Translations under genes and position numbers: made by a program
Notes under the pieces: model-generated
What the model was told of the DNA's origin: nothing
Database searches by the model: none
What the model saw: the letters and a program-made list of their open reading frames with translations, nothing else
Shown: positions 51,874 through 61,913 of the stretch, piece by piece
Position numbering within the stretch: the first letter of the stretch is position 1
Layout of the letters: every line of letters starts with the position of its first letter
DNA from: an uncultured bacterium
GTDB taxonomy: Bacteria; Bacillota; Clostridia; Lachnospirales; Lachnospiraceae
Assembly (NCBI GenBank): GCA_947647735.1
Contig: CANSLJ010000005.1
Coordinates: 1-64,000, forward strand
Reading direction: 5' to 3'
Length of the DNA: 64,000 nt

Positions 51874-51976
51874 CAGCAGATATCCGCACAGCGCACAAGA
51901 CAATTTTCTGATGCGGGAGCAGCAGGAAATTGTCTTCGGCTAAAGTGTGCTGGGAGGATATCTGCGGAACTAGAAT
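51874..51976 (+). ncRNA. Structured RNA element, trp copy 3
   Basis: Outer stem GCAGATATCC / GGATATCTGC (51876-51885 with 51956-51965), 3x3 loop GCA / GGA, middle stem CAGCGCAC / GTGTGCTG, 8-nt bulge CGGCTAAA, perfect inner stem AAGACAATTT / AAATTGTCTT, cap CTG-A-TGC-GGGA-GCA-G-CAG. The tail GGAACTAGAAT merges with AGGAGG of trpY. It starts 4 nt after the trpX stop. Confidence 0.8.
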
Positions 51977-51987
51977 AGGAGGTCACC

Positions 51988-52935
51988 ATGTCAACCATTT
52001 TTACATTGTCCATATTGCAGAGTGCCTTGGAGCTGGGCTGCATCTACGCTCTGATCGCCATAGCCCTGTACATATCCTTTACTTTACTAAATATAGCGGA
52101 TCTGTCCACGGATGGCTGTTTTACGCTGGGCTGTGCGGTAGGAGCCATGGTGACAATGGCGGGGCACCCGATACTTGCCTTTTTTATGGCGATGGGCGCC
52201 GGCGTCTGCTCCGGCTTTATCACGGCTTTTTTACAGACAAAGATGGGCGTGCAGTCTATTCTGGCGGGTATCATCGTCAACACAGGGCTTTACACCATCA
52301 ATCTGGCGGTGATGGGTTTTTCATCCAATGTGAATCTTTTTAACTGTGATACCCTGTTCAGTATGGCAAAACAGGTATCGGAAAATGAGGTATACAGGAG
52401 CTGGTATGAACTGGGGATCGCGGCGGCGATCGTACTGCTTGTAAGCCTGATCCTGGGCTGGTTTTTAAATACTTCTCTGGGGCTCTCCATCCGCGCCACC
52501 GGCGACAATGCCCATATGGTGAAGGCGTCCAGCATCAATCCGGGACGAATGATCACGGTGGGGCTCTGTATTTCCGGTTCCCTGACAGCGCTTTCGGGGG
52601 CGATCCTGGGACAGTATCAGAAATCCTGCGATATCAACTTTGGCACGGGACAGGTGACTATCGCGCTGGCGAGCCTGATCATCGGCAACACCCTGATCCG
52701 TCGGGGCGGTATGCTGAAACGGATACTGGGTGTGGTGCTGGGGAGCTGCCTGTACCGTTTTATCGTAGCAGTGGCACTGCGGCTGAATCTTCCGGCGGAA
52801 GCGGTGAAGCTGGTATCCGCCGTCATCGTGGCGGTGGCGATATCCTTCCCCTGTTTAAGGGAAAAGGCGGGCTTCGCGAAAAAAAGAATGGAAATGCGGA
52901 GAAAAGTGGCAGGCGAAATCAGAACAGGAGAATAA
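51988..52935 (+). CDS. trpY: ABC transporter permease, TrpY-like
   Basis: A 315-residue permease with eight or more membrane segments of the branched-chain-amino-acid/LivH type: LGCIYALIAIALYISFTLLN at the start, LSTDGCFTLGCAVGAMVT and GLSIRATGDNAHMVKASSIN in the middle, the last being the ABC-contact loop. It forms the channel for the TrpX/TrpZ system. AGGAGG (51977-51982) is immediately after RNA copy 3. The ATPase gene starts 7 nt after its stop. Confidence 0.88.
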   Translation: MSTIFTLSILQSALELGCIYALIAIALYISFTLLNIADLSTDGCFTLGCAVGAMVTMAGHPILAFFMAMGAGVCSGFITAFLQTKMGVQSILAGIIVNTGLYTINLAVMGFSSNVNLFNCDTLFSMAKQVSENEVYRSWYELGIAAAIVLLVSLILGWFLNTSLGLSIRATGDNAHMVKASSINPGRMITVGLCISGSLTALSGAILGQYQKSCDINFGTGQVTIALASLIIGNTLIRRGGMLKRILGVVLGSCLYRFIVAVALRLNLPAEAVKLVSAVIVAVAISFPCLREKAGFAKKRMEMRRKVAGEIRTGE

Positions 52936-52941
52936 AAACAC

Positions 52942-53742
52942 ATGTTATCTATTAAAAATATCAGCAAAACATTTCATCCCGGCACAGTGAATGAAAAAAC
53001 GGCATTAAGACAGGTCAGCCTTGAGATGAAAAGCGGAGACTTTGCAACGATTGTGGGCAGCAACGGTGCCGGAAAATCAACATTGTTTAACGCCATCACA
53101 GGGGCCTTTTATGTGGATGAGGGACAGATCTTTTTGGGCGGCGAGGATATTACATTCCAAAAAGAACATTTGAGGAGTAAAAACATCGGACACCTGTTTC
53201 AGGATCCCCTGTTGGGGACGGCGCCCCATATGACGATCGAAGAAAACATGGCGCTCGCCTATATGCGCGTTTCGGGCAGGCATAGTCCCTTTGGCAGGAT
53301 CTCAAAAAAGGATAAGGAACTGTTTCGGGAAAAACTGGCGCTTCTTGATATGGGACTTGAGGATCGTATGAAAAGTCCGGTGGGACTGTTATCCGGCGGA
53401 CAACGACAGGCGCTCACTCTTCTGATGGCGACAGTGGTGACGCCCAAGATCCTGTTGCTGGATGAACACACCGCCGCCCTTGATCCCGCAACCGCCGAAA
53501 AGGTCATGAAGCTGACAAAAGACATCGTGGCAGAGCGAAAGATCACCTGCCTTATGGTAACCCACAATATGCATCAGGCGCTGGAGACAGGAAACAGGAC
53601 ATTGATGATGAACGATGGACAGATCATTCTGGATATTGCAGGCAGGGAACGCGAAAACATGACAGTGGAAACCCTGCTCGATCAATTCCGCAGACAGGCA
53701 GGGGAACAGCTTGACAATGACAGGATCCTGTTGTCGCGGTGA
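52942..53742 (+). CDS. trpZ: ABC transporter ATPase, TrpZ-like
   Basis: A 266-residue ATPase. Walker A GSNGAGKSTLFN at about 39, signature LLSGGQRQALTLLMAT, Walker B ILLLDEHTAALDP and switch MVTHNMHQALE. The Glu after Walker-B Asp is present (DEHTA). It energises import through TrpY. Last gene of the T-box operon; the next gene starts after 71 nt. Confidence 0.9.
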   Translation: MLSIKNISKTFHPGTVNEKTALRQVSLEMKSGDFATIVGSNGAGKSTLFNAITGAFYVDEGQIFLGGEDITFQKEHLRSKNIGHLFQDPLLGTAPHMTIEENMALAYMRVSGRHSPFGRISKKDKELFREKLALLDMGLEDRMKSPVGLLSGGQRQALTLLMATVVTPKILLLDEHTAALDPATAEKVMKLTKDIVAERKITCLMVTHNMHQALETGNRTLMMNDGQIILDIAGRERENMTVETLLDQFRRQAGEQLDNDRILLSR

Positions 53743-53813
53743 TAAATGTATTGCTTTTTTACAGGAGGGATGATACACTTTAAAAAACACTTTAATAAAG
53801 TTCGGGTGATGAA

Positions 53814-54941
53814 ATGGACAAGAAGAAAATTACGAATATGGAAGTGAAGAGGAAAAACAGGAATGAAGTTTTTCGTTACATCTGTAAGCGGGGAACCGTT
53901 TCCAACCCGGATATTTCCTATGAACTGAAAATGAGCCTGCCGACGGCAACACAGATCACAAAAGAACTGATGGAGCAGGGGCTGATCGAAGAAAAGGGTG
54001 AGCTCCAGTCAACCGGCGGGAGAAGAGCGAAAGCTTTATCGGCGGTTATAAATGTAAAGCAGGCGGTGGGGCTGGATATCACGAAGAACCATATCACGCT
54101 GGTACTCACCAATATTGTGGGTGAGATGCTGAAATACGAGCGTATCTCCCAGCCCTTTACGCCAGATGATGATTATTACCGCAACGTAAGCGAAAAACTG
54201 GAGCTTTTTCTGGAGGAGAGCGGTACTTCCGGGGACAGGATACTGGGAGTGGGGATATCTATTCCAGCCATCATAGATTTGGACAGAGAGCTGATCACCT
54301 ATTCCCATGCATTGGGACTGGAGGCAGTATCGCTGACTTCGCTCAGCCGTTTCTTTTCTTATCCCTGTTTTTTTATGAATGATGCCAATGCGGGAGCTTA
54401 TGCGGAGGGATTTTACTATGAAGGGACAGAACCCTTCTTTTATCTGTCTTTAAGCAATACGGTAGGAGGTGCGGTTTTCAGCGGAGGCGAACTCATACAG
54501 GGAAAAAATTTTCGCTGTGGAGAGGTCGGACATATGACCGTCGCGGCAGGCGGGGAGCAGTGTTATTGTGGAAAGAAGGGATGTCTGGACGCGTATTGCG
54601 CTGCAGGGTGCTTATCCGGGGCGGCGGACGGAAATCCGGAACGTTTTTTTGAACTGCTGGATCAGGGAGTTGAGAAGGCAGTAAAAAAATGGGATTCTTA
54701 TACAGATCATCTTGCCATAGCAGTCAACAATATCCATATGGTACTGGACTGTGATATTATTCTGGGTGGTTATGTGGGAAGCTATATGGGAAGACACCTT
54801 CGGGATGTATGGGAAAAGGTATATGAAAGAAATACCTTTGAGGAGAGAGAACCTTTTGTCAGAGCCTGCAATTATAAGACGGCGGCTGCGGCACTGGGGG
54901 CGGCATTAAAAGTGATAGAGGCTTTTGTCAGTCAGATATAG
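53814..54941 (+). CDS. ROK-family transcriptional repressor
   Basis: A 375-residue regulator: N-terminal winged helix (ISYELKMSLPTATQITKELM, about 35-54) and a ROK sugar-kinase-like domain (GVGISIPAIIDL; FMNDANAGAYAEG). The zinc-binding motif GEQCYCGKKGCLDAYCAAG is intact. ROK repressors of the XylR/NagC kind bind a sugar and control uptake and catabolism genes. The downstream polyol dehydrogenase and GPH symporter are likely targets. A terminator follows at 54961. Confidence 0.88.
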   Translation: MDKKKITNMEVKRKNRNEVFRYICKRGTVSNPDISYELKMSLPTATQITKELMEQGLIEEKGELQSTGGRRAKALSAVINVKQAVGLDITKNHITLVLTNIVGEMLKYERISQPFTPDDDYYRNVSEKLELFLEESGTSGDRILGVGISIPAIIDLDRELITYSHALGLEAVSLTSLSRFFSYPCFFMNDANAGAYAEGFYYEGTEPFFYLSLSNTVGGAVFSGGELIQGKNFRCGEVGHMTVAAGGEQCYCGKKGCLDAYCAAGCLSGAADGNPERFFELLDQGVEKAVKKWDSYTDHLAIAVNNIHMVLDCDIILGGYVGSYMGRHLRDVWEKVYERNTFEEREPFVRACNYKTAAAALGAALKVIEAFVSQI

Positions 54942-54960
54942 AGCAGAGCAACAGGTCTTA

Positions 54961-54994
54961 AAGAAGAGGTTTCAGAAATGGAACTTCTTTTTTT
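54961..54994 (+). terminator. Terminator after ROK gene
   Basis: AAGAAG-agg-TTTC pairs imperfectly with GGAACTTCTT around AGAAAT, and is followed by a run of seven T. Confidence 0.65.
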
Positions 54995-55067
54995 GTGCGT
55001 TTTTGACAAAAAATAATATAGGATTTTGAACAAAGAGACGAAAATAAAGGACTTCATATAAAATGTA

Positions 55068-55096
55068 TTGACATTAAATCATAGCAGGAATAAAAT
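55068..55096 (+). promoter_or_regulatory. Promoter of polyol operon
   Basis: TTGACA (55068-55073), 17-nt spacer, TAAAAT (55091-55096). The following 60 nt of AT-rich DNA with repeated TAAAGTAATAAATAAAGTGA-type runs could carry the ROK operator. Confidence 0.75.
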
Positions 55097-55163
55097 TAAA
55101 TACATAATAAAACTAATTTATAAAGTAATAAATAAAGTGATAAATTATAAAGGAGAAGGAACA

Positions 55164-56213
55164 ATGGAAGGTAAAATGAAGACGGCAGTCATGCTGGGAA
55201 TCGGAAAAATGGGATTTGAGGAGAGGGAAATTCCGAAGGCAAAGGACAATGAGGTACTCGTCAGGCTGGAATATGTGGGGATCTGCGGCAGCGATCTGCA
55301 CTATTATGAGACGGGGGCGATCGGGGATTATGTGGTGGAGCCGCCTTTTGTGCTGGGGCATGAGCCCGGCGGGACGGTTGTGGAGGTCGGCAGGGACGTG
55401 AAGCACTTAAAGGTTGGCGACAGGGTTGCGCTGGAGCCGGGAAAAACCTGCGGGCACTGTGAATTCTGTAAAACGGGACGCTACAATCTCTGTCCGGATG
55501 TTGTGTTTTTTGCGACACCGCCAGTGGACGGTGTATTTCAGGAATATGTGGCACATGAGGCGGATCTGTGCTTTAAACTGCCGGATAATGTCAGCACGAT
55601 GGAGGGTGCTCTGATAGAGCCTCTTGCGGTGGGCTTCCACGCTGCCATGCAGGGCGGTGCAAGGGCAGGACAGACAGCAGTTGTCATGGGGGCGGGCTGT
55701 ATCGGGCTTGTGACGATGATGGCGCTGAAGGCGATGGGGGTATCCAAAGTCTATGTGGTGGACATCATGGAAAAACGCCTTCGGAAAGCGCTGGAACTGG
55801 GAGCGGACGGTGTGATCGACGGGAGCAGGACAGACGCGGTGGAAGAGGTAAGGAAACTGACCGGTGGAAAAGGGTGCGACCTTGCGGTGGAGACAGCGGG
55901 AACCCAGATCACAACAGTGCAGACGATACATATGACGAAAAAAGGTGCGACCATCGTACTGGTGGGCTACAGCAAGAGCGGGGAGATGACACTGCCCATG
56001 AGCCTTGCACTGGATAAGGAGCTGACTTTCAAAACGGTATTCCGCTATCGCCATATCTATCCAATGGCGATCGAGGCAGTTGCGGCGGGCAAAGTAAATC
56101 TGAAGGGTATTGTGACAGATATCTTTGAGCTGGATGAAGTGCAGAAAGCTATGGATCACAGTGTGAACAATAAAGCGGACATTGTAAAAGCAGTTATTCA
56201 TATTGCAGATTAA
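55164..56213 (+). CDS. Zinc-dependent polyol dehydrogenase (sorbitol/xylitol type)
   Basis: A 349-residue medium-chain dehydrogenase. Catalytic zinc site [11 protein letters not shown] (Cys) and [12 protein letters not shown] (His-Glu); structural zinc Cys4 in [18 protein letters not shown]-binding [17 protein letters not shown] (about 173). It matches sorbitol or xylitol dehydrogenase (oxidation of a sugar alcohol to a ketose). Start ATG 55164 follows AAAGGAGAAGG. Its stop is at the start region of the symporter gene, so they are co-transcribed. Confidence 0.88.
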   Translation: MEGKMKTAVMLGIGKMGFEEREIPKAKDNEVLVRLEYVGICGSDLHYYETGAIGDYVVEPPFVLGHEPGGTVVEVGRDVKHLKVGDRVALEPGKTCGHCEFCKTGRYNLCPDVVFFATPPVDGVFQEYVAHEADLCFKLPDNVSTMEGALIEPLAVGFHAAMQGGARAGQTAVVMGAGCIGLVTMMALKAMGVSKVYVVDIMEKRLRKALELGADGVIDGSRTDAVEEVRKLTGGKGCDLAVETAGTQITTVQTIHMTKKGATIVLVGYSKSGEMTLPMSLALDKELTFKTVFRYRHIYPMAIEAVAAGKVNLKGIVTDIFELDEVQKAMDHSVNNKADIVKAVIHIAD

Positions 56214-56239
56214 TGTATAGAAGGGAGGGTTCGATTCAT

Positions 56240-57601
56240 ATGGAGCAGAAAGATACAAATGTAAAAGTGCCGTTCATAAGCAAGATCGCTTACGGCATGG
56301 GGGATGTAGGGTGTAATTTCAGCTGGATGTTCGTCGGAAATTTCCTGATGATCTTTTACACGGATGTTTTTGGGATCGGGATGAGCGCGGTGGCGGGACT
56401 GATGCTGTTCTCGCGGTTCTGGGACGCTGTCAACGATCCGGTGATCGGGGGCCTGAGCGATAAGACGCACACAAGGTGGGGGCGGTACCGCCCCTGGCTT
56501 CTGATCGCTGCCCCGCTGACAGCGGTTGTGTTGATGCTGACGTTCTGGGCGCACCCAGACTGGAACTCTACGGTGAAGATTGTCTATATGGCGGTGACCT
56601 ATTGTATTCTGGTACTGGGCTATACCTGCGTCAATATCCCTTATGGGACGCTGTGCGGCGCAATGACGCAGAATATAGAGGAGAGGGCGAAGATCAATAC
56701 ATTCCGTTCGGTCAGCGCCATGATAGCGATCGGTATCATCAATATTGTGACAGTTCCTCTGATCAAAGCGCTGGGCAGGGGAAGCGATAAAAGAGGATAT
56801 CTTCTGATCGCTGTCATATACGGCTGTATTTTTGCGGCATGTCATATTTTCTGTTTTGCCAGAACGAAGGAAGTTGTGGAGATACCTGAAAAAGAAAAAA
56901 CAACACTGAAAACACAACTGTCCGCAGTTATGCAGAACAGGCCGTATATGATAGCCGTGGCGGGACAGTTTCTGTTCGGGATAACGCTTTATGGAAGAAA
57001 TGCGGATGCGCTCTACTATTTTACCTATGTGGAAGGGAATGAGGCGTTGTTCAGCACCTATTCGCTCTTTATCATTATCCCGTCCATCATCGGCGCCGCC
57101 TGCTTTCCGGTGGTATTCAGGCTGACGAACAATAAGGGGCGTTCCGCCTCCATCTTTGCCCTGCTCACAGGGATCAGCATGTTCAGCATGTACTTTTTTA
57201 CCGTGTCCGAATCGCCGGTTCCGTTTTATCTGTTTTCCTGTCTGGCGCAGTTTTTCTTTTCGGGATTTAACACGGCGATCTATGCGATCGTTCCGGACTG
57301 TGTGGAATACGGGGAATGGAAGACAGGGCTTCGCAATGACGGTTTCCAATATGCTTTTATCTCTCTGGGAAACAAGATCGGAATGGCGATCGGGACATCT
57401 GTGCTGGCGGCAGTTTTGGGAAATTTTGGCTATATAGCGAATCAGCAGCAGAATCCGGCGGTGCTGGCGGTGATCAAGCATTCCTTTACGACCGTTCCCG
57501 GCGTATTGTGGATCGTAACGGCTGTGGTTTTGTATTTTTACCGTCTGAACAGGAAAGTCTATAACAGGATCGTGCAGGAGATTCAGGAGCGGAAGTCCTG
57601 A
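56240..57601 (+). CDS. GPH-family sugar or glycoside symporter
   Basis: A 453-residue transporter of the glycoside-pentoside-hexuronide:cation family with 12 helices. KIAYGMGDVGCNFSWMF is the typical opening, and DAVNDPVIGGLSDKTHTRWG followed by RYRPWLL is the conserved cytosolic loop with cation-site Asp. FWAHPDWNSTVKIVYMAVTY and GIVPDCVEYGEW-like AIVPDCVEYGEWKTGLRNDG are later signatures. It would bring in the substrate of the dehydrogenase. Start ATG 56240 has GGGAGG upstream. Confidence 0.88.
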   Translation: MEQKDTNVKVPFISKIAYGMGDVGCNFSWMFVGNFLMIFYTDVFGIGMSAVAGLMLFSRFWDAVNDPVIGGLSDKTHTRWGRYRPWLLIAAPLTAVVLMLTFWAHPDWNSTVKIVYMAVTYCILVLGYTCVNIPYGTLCGAMTQNIEERAKINTFRSVSAMIAIGIINIVTVPLIKALGRGSDKRGYLLIAVIYGCIFAACHIFCFARTKEVVEIPEKEKTTLKTQLSAVMQNRPYMIAVAGQFLFGITLYGRNADALYYFTYVEGNEALFSTYSLFIIIPSIIGAACFPVVFRLTNNKGRSASIFALLTGISMFSMYFFTVSESPVPFYLFSCLAQFFFSGFNTAIYAIVPDCVEYGEWKTGLRNDGFQYAFISLGNKIGMAIGTSVLAAVLGNFGYIANQQQNPAVLAVIKHSFTTVPGVLWIVTAVVLYFYRLNRKVYNRIVQEIQERKS

Positions 57602-57605
57602 ACCG

Positions 57606-58448
57606 TCAAAATACCTGGGGAGGGGAATATATTTCGCTGACGGGAATCTCGATCTGCACGATATAATCCTCGATCCTGTCAATGACCGCCTCATTGATCC
57701 CCTTTTCATAGGAATACCCGGCAAGTGTCAGCCCCTGCCTGCAGGCATATTCTAAGATTGCCTGATAGCGCAGGGGCATTTTGTCCCAACTGCCCTTGTG
57801 GAAAGCCCTCAGGTATTTCCCATTTGGCTGCATATGAAGGCCTTCTGTCTGTTTTAGCAACGGGATCTCAATAAACAGTTTTGTATAATCGTCAAAATTT
57901 CCCTGAAGAAGGCTGCTGACGGGTATCATGGAGCCGTAGGAGGCATCATGCAGGCGCCCCAGTTGATATCTCGCTGTCTCGGCGGTGATCAGTTCCACCT
58001 CTTTTTCAAAAGTGACATCTCTGTCAATATCCACCGTGACAAGACAGCGTTCTTCTTTTTCCACAATGCTGATCTCGGATAAGTCCATGGTCAGCAGGGT
58101 ATCCATATTCTGACGATGGTTGCATAAGGTCTTTCTGACTGCCTGCAGATGCATGAGTTGCAAGTCCAGCGCCGCGATCTTTTCATCCAGGAGGATCTTC
58201 AGGTTTTCGGCGGAACGGTTTTTCATAAAATCCTGTATCTCAGAGAGGGCTACATCCAGCTCCCGCAGCAGCAGAATGGTTTCCAGAATGGGACTCTGGT
58301 AATAATTATAACAGCGGTATCCATTTTCAGGGTTGACGGCGGCGGGCTTAAACAGTCCGATCTCATCATACCACATCAGCGTTTTTTTATTGATGCCGTG
58401 CAGGGCGGCGAATTGTCCGATGGTGAGCAGTCTGCTTTTTTCTTCCAT
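57606..58448 (-). CDS. MerR-family multidrug-type regulator
   Basis: A 280-residue regulator. N-terminal MerR helix-turn-helix (LLTIGQFAALHGINKKTLMW, YDEIGLFKPAAVNPENGYRC), a coiled-coil linker (about 75-120) and a GyrI-like C-terminal effector domain (about 125-275), like BmrR-type drug sensors. Start is taken at 58448 because AAAGGA precedes it; the codon at 58472 has no ribosome site. It is divergent from a MATE pump whose promoter has the 19-nt spacer expected for MerR control. Confidence 0.88.
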   Translation of the reverse strand: MEEKSRLLTIGQFAALHGINKKTLMWYDEIGLFKPAAVNPENGYRCYNYYQSPILETILLLRELDVALSEIQDFMKNRSAENLKILLDEKIAALDLQLMHLQAVRKTLCNHRQNMDTLLTMDLSEISIVEKEERCLVTVDIDRDVTFEKEVELITAETARYQLGRLHDASYGSMIPVSSLLQGNFDDYTKLFIEIPLLKQTEGLHMQPNGKYLRAFHKGSWDKMPLRYQAILEYACRQGLTLAGYSYEKGINEAVIDRIEDYIVQIEIPVSEIYSPPQVF

Positions 58449-58572
58449 ATAAAAATTGTATATTCCTTTCATTTTATTCAGACACAGGCGGAAACTTTAT
58501 CTTCGCATATATTTTTGTTTTAGTGTTTTCAACAGGTGGTATAAACAGCAATGAAAAAGTTCAATTTTTCTA

Positions 58573-58603
58573 TTGACTGTACAGTTACTGTATGGTTTAT
58601 GAT
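58573..58603 (+). promoter_or_regulatory. MerR-type promoter with 19-nt spacer
   Basis: TTGACT (58573-58578) and TATGAT (58598-58603) are 19 nt apart. The spacer holds the perfect dyad TACAGT-T-ACTGTA (58580-58592). Long spacer plus central dyad is the hallmark of promoters activated by MerR-family proteins. Confidence 0.85.
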
Positions 58604-58657
58604 ACCATGCACAGGAAGCAAATACAAGAAAACATAAGAAAAATGGAGGAAAAGTTT

Positions 58658-59989
58658 ATGAAGGATCAAAATGTATATACAAAGCCTGTTTCCTTAAAAA
58701 ATATTTTAAAGTTTGCGGTGCCGACCATTGCCATGACGGTTTTCATGTCATTTTACACAATGGTTGACGGCCTGTTTGTGTCAAATCTGATCGGCACGAA
58801 CGCACTTTCAGCGATCAATCTGACAGCGCCGCTGATCCAGCTTGTCACGGCAATCTCTACCATGCTTGCCACCGGAGGCAGCGCGGTGATCATGAAAAAG
58901 ATGGGAGAGGGGAAGAGCGAAGAAGCGAAGGAGGATTTTACATTCCTGATCCTGATCAATGTGCTTGTGGGGATCATCATGTGTGCGGCGGGATATCTGG
59001 CGATGGAGCATATATTTGCCGGTATGCATCTCTCTGCGGACGTGGAGGGATACTGCGTGGAATATCTGAGCCGTTATCTGGTGTTTACCGTGCCGATCCT
59101 TCTGATGAATAATTTTACGCTCTATATGATCGCCAGCGAGAAGGCGGCGCTGTCTCTTGCCTGTTCCGTGACAGGAGGCGTCCTGAACATGGTGCTGGAT
59201 TATGTGTTCATCGCCGGATTCGATATGGGGATCAGCGGCGCAGCGGTTGCGACAGGGCTTGGCTACTCCGTGACAGCGGTTGCAGGCTTATTTGTATTCA
59301 GTAAAAAGACAAGCCTTCTTCATTTCCGGAAACCTGTGTGCCGCCCGAAGGTCCTTATGGGTGCGGCGACAAACGGATGCTCCGAGATGGCGACGGCGCT
59401 TGTCACAGGGATCATCACGATGATGTTCAACTGGACGATGCTCCGCTATGTGGGGGAGGACGGCGTTGCGGCGGTAACGATCATCATGTATGTGCTGATG
59501 TTTGCAAGTTCGCTCTATACAGGGTATTCCTACGGCGTGGCGCCCATGCTCAGTTTTTATCACGGGGAGCAGAATCACAAAAAACTGAAGGATTTGGTGT
59601 CGGTCAGCCTGCGGGTGATCGCCTGCATTTCCGTTGTGACGGTTGCGGCTTCCTTTCTGCTGACAAAGCCGTTGGTGTCTGTCTTTGCCAGACCGGATAA
59701 TCCGGTCTATGATCTGGCGGTAACGGGCAACAGGATATGCACCATAGCGCTGCTTTTCATCGGATTCAATATTTTTGCCAGCGGGATGTTTACCGCGTTG
59801 GGGAGCGGAATCGTTTCGGCTGTCCTTGCATTTTCCCGGTCTTTTGTGTTTATGCTGATCACCATGATCGTGCTGCCGCTGATCCTGGGGGTAAACGGCA
59901 TCTGGCTGGCGACGCCTGTGGCGGAGCTGATGGCGCTTGTGCTCTCGGGGGTTATGTTTTTGCGGTATCGGAAGAGATACGGGTATTGA
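58658..59989 (+). CDS. MATE-family efflux pump
   Basis: A 443-residue transporter with 12 helices, the usual MATE length. Signatures: FAVPTIAMTVFMSFYTMVDG in helix 1, FVSNLIGTNALSAINLTAPL and, in the second half, FASSLYTGYSYGVAPMLSFY. It exports drugs or metabolites by ion exchange. Start ATG 58658 has GGAGG 8 nt upstream; the ATG at 58592 lies upstream of the expected transcription start. The MerR-type promoter implies induction by a ligand of the adjacent regulator. Confidence 0.9.
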   Translation: MKDQNVYTKPVSLKNILKFAVPTIAMTVFMSFYTMVDGLFVSNLIGTNALSAINLTAPLIQLVTAISTMLATGGSAVIMKKMGEGKSEEAKEDFTFLILINVLVGIIMCAAGYLAMEHIFAGMHLSADVEGYCVEYLSRYLVFTVPILLMNNFTLYMIASEKAALSLACSVTGGVLNMVLDYVFIAGFDMGISGAAVATGLGYSVTAVAGLFVFSKKTSLLHFRKPVCRPKVLMGAATNGCSEMATALVTGIITMMFNWTMLRYVGEDGVAAVTIIMYVLMFASSLYTGYSYGVAPMLSFYHGEQNHKKLKDLVSVSLRVIACISVVTVAASFLLTKPLVSVFARPDNPVYDLAVTGNRICTIALLFIGFNIFASGMFTALGSGIVSAVLAFSRSFVFMLITMIVLPLILGVNGIWLATPVAELMALVLSGVMFLRYRKRYGY

Positions 59990-60090
59990 GGATAAGAGAA
60001 AAAAACAGTAGTCTTCCTGAGAAAAATGTTATATAATTTTGGTAAATATTGTTTTCTTAATAATACCACAATGAAAGGGAGACGTGAACA

Positions 60091-61824
60091 ATGCTTCAGG
60101 AACAGAAGAACACAGGAAAACTGAAACACAAAGTGTCCGCGCTTCATTCTATGCGGACGAAAATGATGCTGCTCGTACAGATCGGGGCGCTATGCTCCTG
60201 CATCATGGTGCTGTGGATGACGGTGCCGCGGGCGGAGGAGGAACTTACCACGCTGACGCAGAATTCTCTGCTCAGCCTTGCCAGGGCCTATGCGGCGGGG
60301 ATGGAGACAGAGATGCGGGAGATGATGCAGCACGGCAGGAAGATGGATTATAATGCATATGCGGAGATACTGGAGGGAGCCGGTATGGAAGGGGTGGAAT
60401 CTTCCTACGCATATATGGTGGCATCGGACGGCACCATGCTCTATCATCCGACGGAGAGCAAGGTCGGGCAGCCGGTGGAAAATGCTGTTGTGAAAGATGT
60501 TGTAGCACAGATCCAGGCGGGGATCGTGCCGGAACCGGCGGTAGTAAGTTATGAGTTTAACGGAGACGTAAAATACGCTTCCTACTTTGTATTATCCAAC
60601 AATGACATCATTGTGATCTCCTCGGATGAGGAGGAGATACTCAGCGGGATCAACGCAATGATGGTAAATTCCGGAGAAGGGATGCTGGTGGTTATGATAC
60701 TGCTGGCGATCGTGATCTTTATTTCCTCCGGCATCATGATGAAGCCGCTGAAAAAGACGACGCTTCTGATCGATGAGATGGCGGAACTGAGGTTTGTCAG
60801 ACATTCCTGGAATCAGAAACTCACGAAGGGCAAGGACGAGTGCGGCGCTATGGCAAAGGCGGTATCGGAGATGCGCGGAAGCCTCAGAGAGGTGATCAAG
60901 GATGTCAGCGATGCCAGTGCCCATATGACAAAGATCGTAGATACCCTGCAGGTGACTTCCTCGGAAGTGAACGATTCCTGTACGGATAATTCTGCTACCA
61001 CCGAGGAGCTGGCGGCAGGCATGCAGGAGACAACAGCCACAACCCAGACGCTGGTTTCCAGCATGGAAGACATGAAAGATGAATCGGATGAGATCCAGAA
61101 GATGTCTGTGGACGGAGAAGAGCTGTCCAATGAAATAGAGGAGAGAGCTGCAAAACTGAAAGAGTCCACTGTGAAATCTGTAAAACTGGCACAGGATATG
61201 TTTGCGACAGTGCAGAAGAATTCTGTAAAGGCGATCGAAGAGTCCAAGGCGGTGGATAAGATCAACGAACTGACGGAAGTGATCATGCGGATCTCTTCCC
61301 AGACCAGCCTGCTGGCGCTGAATGCCTCCATTGAGGCGGCGAGAGCCGGAGAAGCAGGAAAGGGATTTGCGGTGGTGGCAACGGAGATTGGCAATCTGGC
61401 AAACCAGACTTCGGAAACTGTGGCGAATATCAACAATATCGTATCTGACGTTAACTCGGTTGTGGGGGATATGGTAAAGACTCTGGAGGATGCAACGAAG
61501 TTTATGGAAAATCAGGTTGTGCCTGATTACGAGAGCTTTTATGAGGTGAGCAGCCAGTATGCGGACGATGCAATGGCTGTAAAGAGCAGTATGACTGCTA
61601 TTCAGGAATCTGTGGAGAAACTGAATGATACAATCGCTGTGATCACGGACGGGCTGGACGGTATCAGCAAGACTATCAATGAGTCGGCGATCGGTGTGAC
61701 AGATATTGCTGAAAAGACAGCTTCCGTGGTGAACCTGATGGGCGAAAACATGGAGATGGTGGCAGGATGCCAGAGCGAGGCGGATAAGCTGAAGGAGATC
61801 GCGGGACGGTTTTACATAGACTGA
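60091..61824 (+). CDS. Methyl-accepting chemotaxis protein
   Basis: A 577-residue chemoreceptor: membrane helix 1 (about 28-46), an outer Cache-like sensor domain (about 50-195; [40 protein letters not shown]), membrane helix 2 (about 198-216), HAMP and a cytosolic signalling coil. The kinase-contact hairpin is [20 protein letters not shown]. Implies a motile or chemotactic ancestor or cell. A stem made by GCATGCTGTGCG / CGCACAGCATAC follows. No che genes in the window. Confidence 0.93.
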   Translation: MLQEQKNTGKLKHKVSALHSMRTKMMLLVQIGALCSCIMVLWMTVPRAEEELTTLTQNSLLSLARAYAAGMETEMREMMQHGRKMDYNAYAEILEGAGMEGVESSYAYMVASDGTMLYHPTESKVGQPVENAVVKDVVAQIQAGIVPEPAVVSYEFNGDVKYASYFVLSNNDIIVISSDEEEILSGINAMMVNSGEGMLVVMILLAIVIFISSGIMMKPLKKTTLLIDEMAELRFVRHSWNQKLTKGKDECGAMAKAVSEMRGSLREVIKDVSDASAHMTKIVDTLQVTSSEVNDSCTDNSATTEELAAGMQETTATTQTLVSSMEDMKDESDEIQKMSVDGEELSNEIEERAAKLKESTVKSVKLAQDMFATVQKNSVKAIEESKAVDKINELTEVIMRISSQTSLLALNASIEAARAGEAGKGFAVVATEIGNLANQTSETVANINNIVSDVNSVVGDMVKTLEDATKFMENQVVPDYESFYEVSSQYADDAMAVKSSMTAIQESVEKLNDTIAVITDGLDGISKTINESAIGVTDIAEKTASVVNLMGENMEMVAGCQSEADKLKEIAGRFYID

Positions 61825-61913
61825 TCGAAGTTGTGAAGCGCATGCTGTGCGGGGCAATATATCCTGTTCAAGACACGCACAGCATACACCACCACAAATT
61901 TTGGAAAAGTAAC

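Noticed and set aside
50478-51976. Reading the repeated hairpins as integron attC sites or transposon ends
   Set aside because: No integrase or transposase is near, there is no cassette structure, and the compensating stem changes with GNRA-type caps fit RNA better than DNA recombination sites. A mobile-repeat origin is not excluded.
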